A stretch of DNA of 13,349 nucleotides. It comes from Gemmatimonadota bacterium (GTDB taxonomy: Bacteria; Gemmatimonadota; Gemmatimonadetes; Longimicrobiales; Gaopeijiaceae). Both the position numbers and the translations under genes were made by a program. Location: positions 1 through 13,349 of the forward strand of contig DUCW01000193.1 in the NCBI GenBank assembly GCA_012959595.1. The letters are read 5' to 3'. The notes beneath the pieces were generated by a model that saw nothing but the letters and a program-made list of their open reading frames with translations, searched no databases and had not been told where the DNA came from. Below, piece after piece: positions 1-7,662 of the stretch. Within the stretch, counting starts at the first letter, position 1; the number at the start of each line of letters is the position of its first letter.

Positions 1-573
1 CTGCTATTGATGGATTTGGACATCTCGCCTGACCAATCTTTTTCGAAGGACCATTGTGGGTCGTGTAAGGATTGTTTGGATAGCTGTCCGACTGGTGCAC
101 TTTTGGGGCGGGACTCCAATGGGGCCCCAGTTATGGATGCACGAAAGTGTATATCGTACCTGACCATCGAGCACAAGGGAAGCATCCCCTGTGAATTGAG
201 GCCTAAGCTGGGGAATAGGGTCTATGGATGTGACATCTGTCAGGACGTTTGCCCCTGGAACAAGAAATTTTCTACATCGACATCGGAGTCTGCATTTAAA
301 ACAGGAGAAGAACTGGATGGACCTGACCTACTGGATCTGGGTCAGGAACTGGTTAAGATGGACGAGGCGGACTTCCAGACTAAGTATAGAAAATCACCTA
401 TAAATCGTACAAAACGTAAAGGGCTACTGAGAAATGTGTGTGTAGCTATGGGCAACTGGGGTTCTTCTGAGTGCATTCCTGTACTACAGCGAGCACTAGA
501 TGATCCAGAGTCCGTAGTGCGCGAGCATGCTGCCTGGGCTCTGGAGCAAATAAATATCAAGACTAGTGATTAA
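1..573 (+). CDS. queG: Epoxyqueuosine reductase QueG, C-terminal part (5' end outside window)
   Basis: QueG reduces epoxyqueuosine to queuosine, the last step of the wobble-base modification of tRNAs with GUN anticodons. It is a cytoplasmic cobalamin- and iron-sulfur-dependent enzyme. The visible part has the two ferredoxin-like cluster motifs of the family: CGSCKDCLDSCPTGAL near residues 18-33 of the fragment, and CDICQDVCPWNKKF around residues 77-90, followed by a helical HEAT-like tail (conserved LLRNVCVAMGNWG and VREHAAWALEQI). The reading frame is open to base 1, so the in-frame ATG at 10 is internal and the cobalamin-binding N-terminal half lies upstream of the window. It ends with TAA at 571-573. 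The next gene is 56 bp downstream with its own ribosome binding site. No terminator is evident between them. The identification is secure. Confidence 0.93.
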   Translation: MLLMDLDISPDQSFSKDHCGSCKDCLDSCPTGALLGRDSNGAPVMDARKCISYLTIEHKGSIPCELRPKLGNRVYGCDICQDVCPWNKKFSTSTSESAFKTGEELDGPDLLDLGQELVKMDEADFQTKYRKSPINRTKRKGLLRNVCVAMGNWGSSECIPVLQRALDDPESVVREHAAWALEQINIKTSD

Positions 574-629
574 TATGTTTACCACGAATATAGAAAGTCA
601 GTGATCCCAATGAGGAGTGTTAATAAATA

Positions 630-1220
630 GTGTTAGTTTCATGTTATGAATGTTCTAAAGAAATCTCAGACAAGGCATCCGCCTGTCCAGGTTGTGGAGC
701 ACCGAGGGGAAGAGGTTGGTTCAAAGATTACTATGAAGAACGTCCTCTGCTAAGAGAAGGCGGACACTATAGAGGGCAAAGGGATGGAAAGTACAAAGAG
801 TACTTTGTGAATGGTGAGGTTGCAGTCTTGGGAGAATACTCTTCTGGCAACAGAATCGGTATCTGGACATCCTTTCATCAGAATGGGTCGGTTTGGAAGA
901 TCACACAGTTTGAAGAAGGTAAGAATAGAGAAAGTTTGGTTGGTGAGTACAGGGAGAACTATGATAACGGCCAGTTGCAACAGAGAGGATTTTACGATGC
1001 GGGCCAGAGAAATGGTTTATGGATAGAATATTATGCCAATGGTCAGATACATGAAAAAGTGAGCTGGAAAGATGACTGCCGGCATGGGCCATACGAAGAA
1101 TATGATCAAGATGGAAGACTGAGATCAAAAGGAGTTTTTTGTATGGATGAGAAATGTGGTTCCTGGATAGAGGAGGACGATCAAGTCGATTACAATCCCT
1201 GTCCCAAAGACAGCAAGTAA
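630..1220 (+). CDS. Zinc-ribbon protein with MORN-like repeats
   Basis: A 196-residue protein of unknown function. The N-terminus has a compact zinc ribbon with four cysteines at residues 5, 8, 19 and 22 (CYEC and CPGC pairs). From about residue 45 it has several repeats of the MORN/YwqK-like pattern, with cores such as GKYKEYFVNGEV, GIWTSFHQNGSV, GLWIEYYANGQI and GPYEEYDQDGRL. There is no signal peptide or membrane segment, so it is probably cytoplasmic. The start is a GTG preceded by GAGGAG at 612-617. Databases often label such repeats as YwqK-family antitoxins, but no toxin partner is visible here, so I do not use that name. MORN repeats in other proteins bind lipids or proteins; which applies here is unknown. 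It sits between queG and the M28 peptidase on the same strand, with 50 bp to the latter. Confidence 0.8.
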   Translation: MLVSCYECSKEISDKASACPGCGAPRGRGWFKDYYEERPLLREGGHYRGQRDGKYKEYFVNGEVAVLGEYSSGNRIGIWTSFHQNGSVWKITQFEEGKNRESLVGEYRENYDNGQLQQRGFYDAGQRNGLWIEYYANGQIHEKVSWKDDCRHGPYEEYDQDGRLRSKGVFCMDEKCGSWIEEDDQVDYNPCPKDSK

Positions 1221-1270
1221 GTGGCGGAAGAGGTCATTTGTGGAGTATCGCTTCATAGGAGAAAGGAAAA

Positions 1271-2689
1271 ATGAATAGACTACATTTGGAATGGGCAGAA
1301 GAGTCGAAAACCATAAGGGTTTTTCGTCGAGTAAGCCTTTTATGTGTGGGGGCTAGCCTCCTTGGTTTTTATTCGGGAGTTGCGGGTCAGGATGTTGACA
1401 TGTCCGTGTATCAAAGAGACGCGAATAGAATTATCGAGGCAGCTACTGGGACCCATCGAGCATATGAACGTCTGGGAGATCTTGTAGACACTTTTGGCCA
1501 CAGATTGAGTGGCAGCGTAGCTCTAGAACAGGCGATTGATTGGATTGTACAGCAAATGGAAAATGACGGACTCGACAATGTTAGTACAGACCACGTGATG
1601 GTGCCTCATTGGGAGAGAGGGCAAGAATCCGCAACTATGACTTTGCCCAGGGTAATGCCGATGCCGATGCTTGGCCTTGGTGGTAGCATAGGGACTCCTG
1701 TCGGCGGCATAAAAGCAGAAGTCATGGTGGTGAGTAGTTTTGAGGAGCTAAACGAGCGCAAAGAAGAGGCCGCGGGACGTATAGTTTTATACGACGTCGA
1801 GTTCACGACCTATGGAGAGACGGGTTTGTACCGGCGCCAAGGAGCCGCCGAAGCTGCAAAAGCAGGGGCGGTTGCTATGTTGTTGAGATCTGTAGGTCCT
1901 TTTGGAATACAGACCCCACACACTGGAAACATGTCTTATCAGGATGGGGTGACTCAAATTCCTGCAGCAGCTATTACGATGGAACATTCAATGATGATAA
2001 AAAGGATCATAGATAGGGATCAGAGGGTGGAGGTCAATCTTACCATGGGAGCTGAGTGGTTCCCTGATGCACCTTCACGCAATGTCATGGGCGAGATAAC
2101 TGGCAGAGAATTTCCGCAAGAAATTGTAGTCTTTGGAGGGCATATCGATTCCTGGGATGTAGGACAGGGGGCGATGGATGATGGAGGTGGGGTAGTGGCA
2201 GCTTGGGAAGCTATCCGACTACTAAAAGAGTTGGGTTTGAGGCCTCGTCGAACTATCCGTGCAGTGGGGTGGACCAGTGAGGAGAATGGGGGTCCTGGTG
2301 GAGATGAATATCGACGGCAAAATGATCCCGATGGTAGCAATCATGTTTTGGCTATGGAGTCAGATGGTGGGGTGTTCTCGCCACAAGGTTTTGGATTCAC
2401 TGGGTCAGAAGAAGCCTTTCAAATAGTGAGTGCTATAGGGGCCTTACTACAACCGATCGGATCAAATTCCATTACTAGAGGAGGTGGAGGTGCGGATATT
2501 GCTCCACTTATGGCGGAGGGTGTTCCAGGCATGGGCCTTCAAGTAGATGGTACAAAATATTTTTGGTACCACCATACAAATGGTGACACGTTAGATAAGC
2601 TCGATCCTGATGAGCTGGCCAGGGTAGTTGCTACTATGGCTGTTATGGCTTATGTAGTGGCTGAAATGCCTGAGCCTTTACCTCGATAA
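1271..2689 (+). CDS. Exported M28 family metallopeptidase, carboxypeptidase Q-like
   Basis: A zinc aminopeptidase/carboxypeptidase of family M28, most like carboxypeptidase Q (plasma glutamate carboxypeptidase), which releases residues from small peptides. At 472 residues it has the full family length. Residues 17-40 form a signal peptide with a basic RVFRR stretch, a hydrophobic core and a likely cut near VAG/QD, so it acts in the periplasm or outside. A PA-like domain occupies roughly 140-250. The two-zinc site is complete: H291, D303 in GQGAMDDGGG, E337/E338 in WTSEENGG, D365 in MESDGG and H435 in YHHTNGDT. The order matches the family, and by analogy E337 is the general base. The ATG at 1271 is supported by AGGAG at 1257-1261. 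The n-region of about 16 residues before the arginines is longer than usual. Its substrate and its link to the neighbouring genes are unknown. Confidence 0.92.
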   Translation: MNRLHLEWAEESKTIRVFRRVSLLCVGASLLGFYSGVAGQDVDMSVYQRDANRIIEAATGTHRAYERLGDLVDTFGHRLSGSVALEQAIDWIVQQMENDGLDNVSTDHVMVPHWERGQESATMTLPRVMPMPMLGLGGSIGTPVGGIKAEVMVVSSFEELNERKEEAAGRIVLYDVEFTTYGETGLYRRQGAAEAAKAGAVAMLLRSVGPFGIQTPHTGNMSYQDGVTQIPAAAITMEHSMMIKRIIDRDQRVEVNLTMGAEWFPDAPSRNVMGEITGREFPQEIVVFGGHIDSWDVGQGAMDDGGGVVAAWEAIRLLKELGLRPRRTIRAVGWTSEENGGPGGDEYRRQNDPDGSNHVLAMESDGGVFSPQGFGFTGSEEAFQIVSAIGALLQPIGSNSITRGGGGADIAPLMAEGVPGMGLQVDGTKYFWYHHTNGDTLDKLDPDELARVVATMAVMAYVVAEMPEPLPR

Positions 2690-2775
2690 TGTAGCCCAAA
2701 GAAAGGGTAGGAACTAAAATTGCTAGTATGGCAGGACTGATGTTTGTTCTTGTGCATAACTAGGAGGGCCATCGA

Positions 2776-2838
2776 ATGTACTTTAGCGAAGTAGTGGATT
2801 GGGTGATGGAAGTGATTACCTTCTTTTGCTGGACCTAA
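2776..2838 (+). CDS. Possible 20-residue leader ORF before the outer-membrane protein gene
   Basis: A short ORF (ATG at 2776, TAA at 2836-2838) is preceded by one of the best ribosome binding sites in the window, AGGAGG at 2762-2767, with 8 bp spacing. The peptide begins MYFSEVVDW and ends TFFCWT, so it is hydrophobic and aromatic. It is in a different frame from the following large gene, whose start at 2856 lies 17 bp beyond this stop. The strong Shine-Dalgarno fits no other start. Its stop codon falls inside a small inverted repeat that covers the ribosome binding site of the next gene, which suggests a role in translational coupling rather than a functional peptide. This is inference; no homologue is recognised. 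Confidence 0.45.
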   Translation: MYFSEVVDWVMEVITFFCWT

Positions 2839-2848
2839 AACTCTTAGG
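2834..2848 (+). promoter_or_regulatory. Inverted repeat masking the ribosome binding site at 2846-2849
   Basis: CCTAA at 2834-2838 and TTAGG at 2844-2848 form a perfect 5-bp stem with a 5-base loop. The right arm contains most of the AGGA Shine-Dalgarno (2846-2849) that serves the TTG start at 2856. The left arm contains the TAA stop of the leader ORF. A ribosome ending on the leader would open the stem and expose the site. The stem is short and weak, so the effect is speculative. Confidence 0.35.
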
Positions 2849-2855
2849 AAAACAA

Positions 2856-5108
2856 TTGAATAAACGAATTGTTCTTGCTCAACTTTTAACGATTGGGTTG
2901 TGGCTTTCAATCCCCCTATCTCTGCAACCTCAGCAGGCGACATCGGGGTCCCGGCCAACTGCTTCAGCTTCTCAGATTTCCAATCCTCCTGTTGTCGATG
3001 GGAGAATGGAGGATGTCGCTTGGGAGGAGATACCTATAATTACTGGTTTTGTGCAGAGAGAGCCGATGGACGGGTTTCCAGCTACTGAACGAACTGAAGT
3101 CAGAGTGGTTTTTGATGAGGAAGCTCTCTATTTCGGGGTTTGGGCCTATGACAGTAACCCAGGGGGAATCATTGCAGGCGATCAGATTCGCGATTATGAA
3201 GTGCAGGACAGCGATGCCGTAGTAATGATTCTAGATACCTACAACGATGACCAAAATGGGTTTGTTTTCGGGACTACACCTGCTGGCATCGAATACGACG
3301 GTCAGGTTGCAAATGAGGGACAAGGATCGGGCCGGTTTCTAGGTGGTGGATTCAACCCTCAACGTAGGTTTCAGTCGGGATCAGGAGCGGGTTTTAATAA
3401 GAATTGGGATGGCAGCTGGGAGGTCGCTACGTCGATAGACGCAGAAGGTTGGTACGCAGAGTTCCGGATTCCTTTTAACACCTTGAGATATGGGGGGAAC
3501 AATGAGACTTGGGGTCTAAATATATCTAGGAGGATTAGGCGTCTAAATGAGGAATCTTTCTGGTCGTCAGTGCCGAGGGAATTCAATCTTTACCGCTTAA
3601 ACTATGCTGGTACAATGATTGGCCTCGATCCGCCTTTTCAGCGTTTGGGTACAGTCACCCCCTACGTTCTCTCGTCAACCGCACGGAACTATGAGATTGG
3701 AGAATCTTCCTTCGGCAGCGATGTCAATATAGGCGGGGAAGCCAAAGTGCAGGTGACCCAAGGTCTTACTTTAGACGTCACGGCCAATACTGATTTTGCT
3801 CAGGTAGAGGTGGATGATCAACAGATTAATCTTACAAGGTTTTCACTACTATTTCCTGAGAAACGGGCATTCTTCTTGGAAAATGCAGGCTTCTTTGCAG
3901 TAGGCGGTGGTGGGGCTGATCTTTTCTTTAGCCGAAACATAGGGATCGTAGATGGAGGGCGTGTTCCCATTAAGGGAGGAGGACGGCTTTCTGGTAAAGC
4001 TGGGGGTATGAACCTCGGCTTGCTCCACATTCAGACAGGAGACTCAGGAGGACGTCAGGGGGATGCCTACTCAGTAGCTCGTGTAGCTCGTGAGCTGCCT
4101 AATAGATCTCGCATAGGAGCTCTAGTGGTAGACAGGTACAGGGGTGGCACTAGTGATCACAATAGAACCTATGCGGCTGACGTTAGGGTTGGGGTCGGGG
4201 AAGCAGTAACGGTAACCTCCTTTCTGGCTCAGACGGAAACTCCTGGATTAAGCGACAAAGAAAGAGCTTTTGACCTTACCGTAAATGGGCGGACTCGAGA
4301 CTGGGCCCTTACTCTTCAGGGGCGTGAGATTGGTGAAAATTTTAATCCCGAAGTGGGCTTTTTGCCTAGGAAGGGATACCGGTACTATCAAAGTCACCTT
4401 ATGAGATATCTTCGTCCCAGCCAGATTTTTCGTGAGATTCGGCCACACGTTTCCTACTTCACATACAGAAGTCGAAAAACTGGTATTAGGCGTGGGTTTG
4501 AAGAATCTTCTCGGTTGCACATAGATACTCACTGGGAGTGGCCTAGTGGGATGGTGTTGTACACAGGGACTAACTGGATCAGTGAAGGGCTCTCGCAGCC
4601 ATTTGCTATCCAGGGGACCGATGTTGTTGTTCCGAAGGGTTCGTATGACGGTTGGGAGGCTGCTTTTGTTCTGACAACCGATGCGTCTGCACCGGTGTCT
4701 TTGGACGCTAGGACTAATTTTGGTTCCTTCCTTTCCGGCAACAGCTTAAGTACCACAGGCAGTTTAACAGTCCGAAGGGGTTCTTCCTTCACAACTTCTT
4801 TAAGGTTGGGCTACAATGACGTGAGTTTGGCTGAAGGAGAATTTGAAACAAAGCTGATCGGGATGAATTTTGGATATTTTTTTACTCCTCGTATTTATCT
4901 TCAATCTTTGGTGCAATATAGTGATCAAATCGACAGACTATCGGCAAATCTCAGATTTGGATGGTTGAATACTGCTGGTACTGGTTTATTTGTTGTATAC
5001 AATGATATTCAGGGGTTTGAAGATCTAGTGACTGGGATGGCATCTGGACCCCTCGGTCGATCTCTGACAATCAAGTACAATCGACAACTGAATGTTTTCG
5101 GTTCTTAG
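2856..5108 (+). CDS. Outer-membrane β-barrel protein with CBM9-like N-terminal domain (DUF5916 family)
   Basis: About 750 residues of the DUF5916 type. I place the start at the TTG at 2856 (AGGA at 2846-2849, 6 bp spacing), because this gives a clean signal peptide: basic NKR, a hydrophobic core IVLAQLLTIGLWLSIPLSL, then QPQQA. The open frame runs back to a TTG at 2799, but that start has no good ribosome binding site and puts 19 extra residues before the signal. From about residue 45 comes a CBM9-like β-sandwich (VDGRMEDVAWEE, then VRVVFDEEALYFGVWAYDS). The rest shows the family's hallmark FSLLFPEKRAFFLENAGFF and LFFSRNIG segments, then alternating amphipathic strands typical of a β-barrel. 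Family members are abundant in Bacteroidota and Gemmatimonadota and lack a settled function. The stop is 21 bp before the SDR gene that opens the acyl-chain cassette, so cotranscription is likely. Confidence 0.85.
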   Translation: MNKRIVLAQLLTIGLWLSIPLSLQPQQATSGSRPTASASQISNPPVVDGRMEDVAWEEIPIITGFVQREPMDGFPATERTEVRVVFDEEALYFGVWAYDSNPGGIIAGDQIRDYEVQDSDAVVMILDTYNDDQNGFVFGTTPAGIEYDGQVANEGQGSGRFLGGGFNPQRRFQSGSGAGFNKNWDGSWEVATSIDAEGWYAEFRIPFNTLRYGGNNETWGLNISRRIRRLNEESFWSSVPREFNLYRLNYAGTMIGLDPPFQRLGTVTPYVLSSTARNYEIGESSFGSDVNIGGEAKVQVTQGLTLDVTANTDFAQVEVDDQQINLTRFSLLFPEKRAFFLENAGFFAVGGGGADLFFSRNIGIVDGGRVPIKGGGRLSGKAGGMNLGLLHIQTGDSGGRQGDAYSVARVARELPNRSRIGALVVDRYRGGTSDHNRTYAADVRVGVGEAVTVTSFLAQTETPGLSDKERAFDLTVNGRTRDWALTLQGREIGENFNPEVGFLPRKGYRYYQSHLMRYLRPSQIFREIRPHVSYFTYRSRKTGIRRGFEESSRLHIDTHWEWPSGMVLYTGTNWISEGLSQPFAIQGTDVVVPKGSYDGWEAAFVLTTDASAPVSLDARTNFGSFLSGNSLSTTGSLTVRRGSSFTTSLRLGYNDVSLAEGEFETKLIGMNFGYFFTPRIYLQSLVQYSDQIDRLSANLRFGWLNTAGTGLFVVYNDIQGFEDLVTGMASGPLGRSLTIKYNRQLNVFGS

Positions 5109-5129
5109 AATAGGAGGAGTACTTTTCAA

Positions 5130-6080
5130 ATGTCTTCTAAAGAATTTTCCTCTGACGAATGGGCGATCATTTTGGGTGGCTCTAGTGGTTTTGGGCTCGC
5201 GGCGGCACAGAAGCTGGCTTGTCACGGTTTAAATATTTGTCTTGTGCATAGGGATAGACGAGGTGCTATGAGTCGCATAGAGCCTGAGTTTGATAAGATC
5301 CGTAGTGAAGGAGTGTCCTTGCTGAATTTCAACAAAGACGCACTCGATTCGGATGTAAGAGACGAGATTTTAGATGAATTAGGGAAGACTTTGGAAGATA
5401 ATGGCACAGTTAGGGTTGTGCTTCACTCTATAGCTTTTGGCAATTTGAAACTGATTGCTCAGGAAAGGGTGCCAACTGGGGATTCTCGTAAGCGATTAGC
5501 TGACGAGCTTGGCGTTGAGGATTCCAAGTTAGCCAGAGTCGTGGACAGACTCTTTGCTGAAGGCTGTGATGGTTTGCAGGGTCTAACCACTCCTCCAGAA
5601 TACTCTTCTGAGAGTTTTCTTGATGAAGAAGATATGGCTCGAACCATTGAATCGATGGGCACTAATCTTTTGGCGTGGACCCAAGCTGTGGCAGAAAGGA
5701 AGTTTTTCTCTGATGATGCACGAGTGCTGGGGTTGACCAGTGAGGGGAATAGAATTGCCTGGAAAGGCTATGCAGCGGTTGGAGCTGCGAAGGTGGCCTT
5801 GGAGTCAGTTTCGCGTTCAATTGCTGTTGAGATGGCTTCTTTAGGTATTAGATCGAATATCATCCAGGCAGGTGTAACAGACACTCCCGCTCTCCGTATG
5901 ATTCCAGGGAATGACCATCTGAAAGCTCAGGCTCGTATTCGCAATCCTTTTAAGAGGCTCACAACACCGACAGATGTTGCCAATGTAGTCTACTTGCTGG
6001 CCCTGCCAGAGTCTTCTTGGATTAACGGAGAGATAATACGCGTGGATGGAGGGGAGAGTATCTCGGGAGCTTCCAGATGA
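5130..6080 (+). CDS. Short-chain dehydrogenase, enoyl-ACP reductase-like
   Basis: A cytoplasmic NAD(P)H-dependent SDR of 316 residues, probably reducing acyl-ACP intermediates of the downstream pathway. A Rossmann glycine motif lies at residues 16-22 (GGSSGFG). SIAFG at 100-104 resembles the SIGF segment of FabI. The catalytic pair is Y214 and K221, spaced Y-x6-K as in FabI/FabL enoyl reductases rather than Y-x3-K as in FabG ketoreductases. The C-terminus has the usual NGEIIRVDGG. Between residues 105 and 170 is a largely charged insertion that accounts for its excess over FabI (about 260 residues). The ATG at 5130 follows AGGAGG at 5112-5117. It overlaps the next gene by 4 bp (ATGA). Enoyl reductase is my preferred call, but a ketoreductase role cannot be excluded, especially as no other ketoreductase is present here. 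Confidence 0.78.
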   Translation: MSSKEFSSDEWAIILGGSSGFGLAAAQKLACHGLNICLVHRDRRGAMSRIEPEFDKIRSEGVSLLNFNKDALDSDVRDEILDELGKTLEDNGTVRVVLHSIAFGNLKLIAQERVPTGDSRKRLADELGVEDSKLARVVDRLFAEGCDGLQGLTTPPEYSSESFLDEEDMARTIESMGTNLLAWTQAVAERKFFSDDARVLGLTSEGNRIAWKGYAAVGAAKVALESVSRSIAVEMASLGIRSNIIQAGVTDTPALRMIPGNDHLKAQARIRNPFKRLTTPTDVANVVYLLALPESSWINGEIIRVDGGESISGASR

Positions 6081-7072
6081 GTTTTTTCTTACATGGTCTC
6101 GGCCATTTCCATCCTGAAAACATGATCACTAATAAATTCCTGGAAGAGCTAGACATTGGGACTGACGAGCAGTGGATTTTGGAGCGAGTCGGCATTCACA
6201 GCAGGAGGACTGTATTGTCTCTTGACTATATCAAAAAAACTCAGAACCTAGATCCTAGAGGAGCTACTGAAGCCAGCATGTATACCCATGCGACTACAGG
6301 AAAGAAAGCAGCGGATCTAGCCCTTGATCGCTCTGGGTTATCCAAGGAATCTATCGGGATGGTCATTGCAGGCTCTAGTAGGCCGGGGTTCTCATCTCCA
6401 GCTGACGCCTGTACAATAGCAAGAGCTTTAGATCTGGAAGTTCCATCTATTGATGTAAACTCCGCTTGTACGAGCATGTGGGCTGCTTTGTATATGATTT
6501 CAATGATGCAACCAGAAAAATTACCGGAGTACATCTTGTTAGTAACTCCGGAGAGCTTGACTACCACCGTCGATTATTCAGATAGATCAGCATCTGTATT
6601 GTGGGGGGACTGTACGACCGCTGCGGTGCTTTCAACGAGAGTTCCTTCAAATATGAGCATTCTAAATAATACCTTTGAATCTAGTCCTGCTGGATATGAC
6701 AAGGTGGTGGTTCCGTTGTGTGGACATTTTTATCAAGAAGGTCGGACGGTTCAAATGTTTGCTATTAAGAAGACAGTGCGTTGTCTGCGTTCCATCCAAA
6801 AAGTTTTCCCTTCGTCTGGCTACCGGTTACATTTTATAGGGCATCAGGCCAACTTAAGGATGCTGGAAACGGTTTGTAATAGTTGTGGGATCGAAAAAGA
6901 AAGGCACCATACCAACGTGGAACATTATGGAAATACAGGAGCAGCAGGGGCACCTTCGGTGGTGTCGATGAACTGGGATTCGTGGTCGGATCACGATCAA
7001 ATTGCAGTTGTTGGTGTCGGCTCTGGTCTTTCTTGGTCGAGTTACATTCTGCAATTCGGAGCAAGCCAGTGA
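6077..7072 (+). CDS. 3-oxoacyl-ACP synthase III-like (FabH-type) condensing enzyme
   Basis: A thiolase-fold condensing enzyme of 331 residues, close to FabH length, which typically joins an acyl-CoA primer to malonyl-ACP to start a chain. All three catalytic residues are present: C131 in SACTSM, H256 in GHQANLRML and N286 in YGNTGAAGAPS. The C-terminal GVGSGLSWSS corresponds to the family's G-x-G-x-G-x-SW ending. The ATG at 6077 overlaps the SDR stop (ATGA) and has GGGAG at 6065-6069. It overlaps the next gene by 4 bp (GTGA). The segment around residues 50-70 differs from standard FabH, which could reflect a special primer. As a second-type FabH within a self-contained cassette it is more likely a dedicated initiator than the housekeeping enzyme. 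Confidence 0.87.
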   Translation: MSFFLHGLGHFHPENMITNKFLEELDIGTDEQWILERVGIHSRRTVLSLDYIKKTQNLDPRGATEASMYTHATTGKKAADLALDRSGLSKESIGMVIAGSSRPGFSSPADACTIARALDLEVPSIDVNSACTSMWAALYMISMMQPEKLPEYILLVTPESLTTTVDYSDRSASVLWGDCTTAAVLSTRVPSNMSILNNTFESSPAGYDKVVVPLCGHFYQEGRTVQMFAIKKTVRCLRSIQKVFPSSGYRLHFIGHQANLRMLETVCNSCGIEKERHHTNVEHYGNTGAAGAPSVVSMNWDSWSDHDQIAVVGVGSGLSWSSYILQFGASQ

Positions 7073-7662
7073 ATTACGAAGATTTTAAGAATCGTGCTAA
7101 TTTCTCGAAAGAAGAGGTATTGGCACTAGCCTATGGCAACCTCTTTAGTGACGCCCCTGAAGGATACAACACTAGGTTGCCATTGCCTCCGATGCTTATG
7201 ATTGACCGAATAGAGCACATTTCTCGCAAGGGTAATAAGGGCAGAATGGTTGCCGAGCGTGACGTCAATGTCGACGATTGGTTTTTTCAGTGTCATTTTT
7301 TGGGAGATCCCGTTCAACCAGGATGTTTGGGCGTGGATGGTGTGTGGCAATTGCTAGGTCTTTATTGTGCCTGGAGGGGATCTTTGGGAAGTGGACGGGC
7401 TTTAGGCTGTTCTGAAGTCGAGTTCTTTGGACAGATCAGGCCTTATGATGGGGTTATGAGATACGAAGTCAGGGTTGTTCGCTATCAAGATTTGGTCAAC
7501 TCAGGTTCATCTGTAGTTATCGGCGATGCTACAGTATTGATTGATGATGAACCAATTTATGAAATTAAAAGAGCTAAGGTCGGAGTGTTCCGTGATATAG
7601 ATTATCCAGACTATCCTAGGCCAACATCGAGATCAAAAGGTGGGAGAATGGATAGTGAGTAA
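7069..7662 (+). CDS. FabA-like 3-hydroxyacyl-ACP dehydratase (possible dehydratase/isomerase)
   Basis: A hot-dog-fold enzyme of 197 residues that removes water from 3-hydroxyacyl-ACP. The match to E. coli FabA is extensive: LPPMLMIDR near residues 39-47, WFFQCHFLGDPVQPGCLGVD at 71-90 with the catalytic H76 and D90, then GRALGCSEVEFFGQI and KVGVF near the end. FabA itself also isomerises trans-2 to cis-3 decenoyl-ACP, the branch point to unsaturated acids; whether this member does so cannot be judged by eye. I choose the GTG at 7069, which overlaps the KAS III stop as GTGA and has GGAG at 7058-7061. The frame is open back to 6883, but that part overlaps the KAS III gene and has no FabA similarity. 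It overlaps the next gene by 8 bp. Confidence 0.9.
   Translation: MNYEDFKNRANFSKEEVLALAYGNLFSDAPEGYNTRLPLPPMLMIDRIEHISRKGNKGRMVAERDVNVDDWFFQCHFLGDPVQPGCLGVDGVWQLLGLYCAWRGSLGSGRALGCSEVEFFGQIRPYDGVMRYEVRVVRYQDLVNSGSSVVIGDATVLIDDEPIYEIKRAKVGVFRDIDYPDYPRPTSRSKGGRMDSE

Noticed and set aside
630..1220. YwqK-type antitoxin / toxin-antitoxin pair
   Set aside because: The repeats are compatible, but neither neighbour is a toxin: one is QueG and the other an exported metallopeptidase.
2799..2855. TTG at 2799 as start of the outer-membrane protein
   Set aside because: It has poor upstream Shine-Dalgarno spacing and would bury the signal peptide behind 19 residues; the TTG at 2856 fits better.
6883..7068. 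Upstream extension of the FabA-like reading frame to 6883
   Set aside because: It lies wholly inside the KAS III gene, has no FabA similarity, and the GTG at 7069 has a good ribosome binding site and the GTGA overlap.
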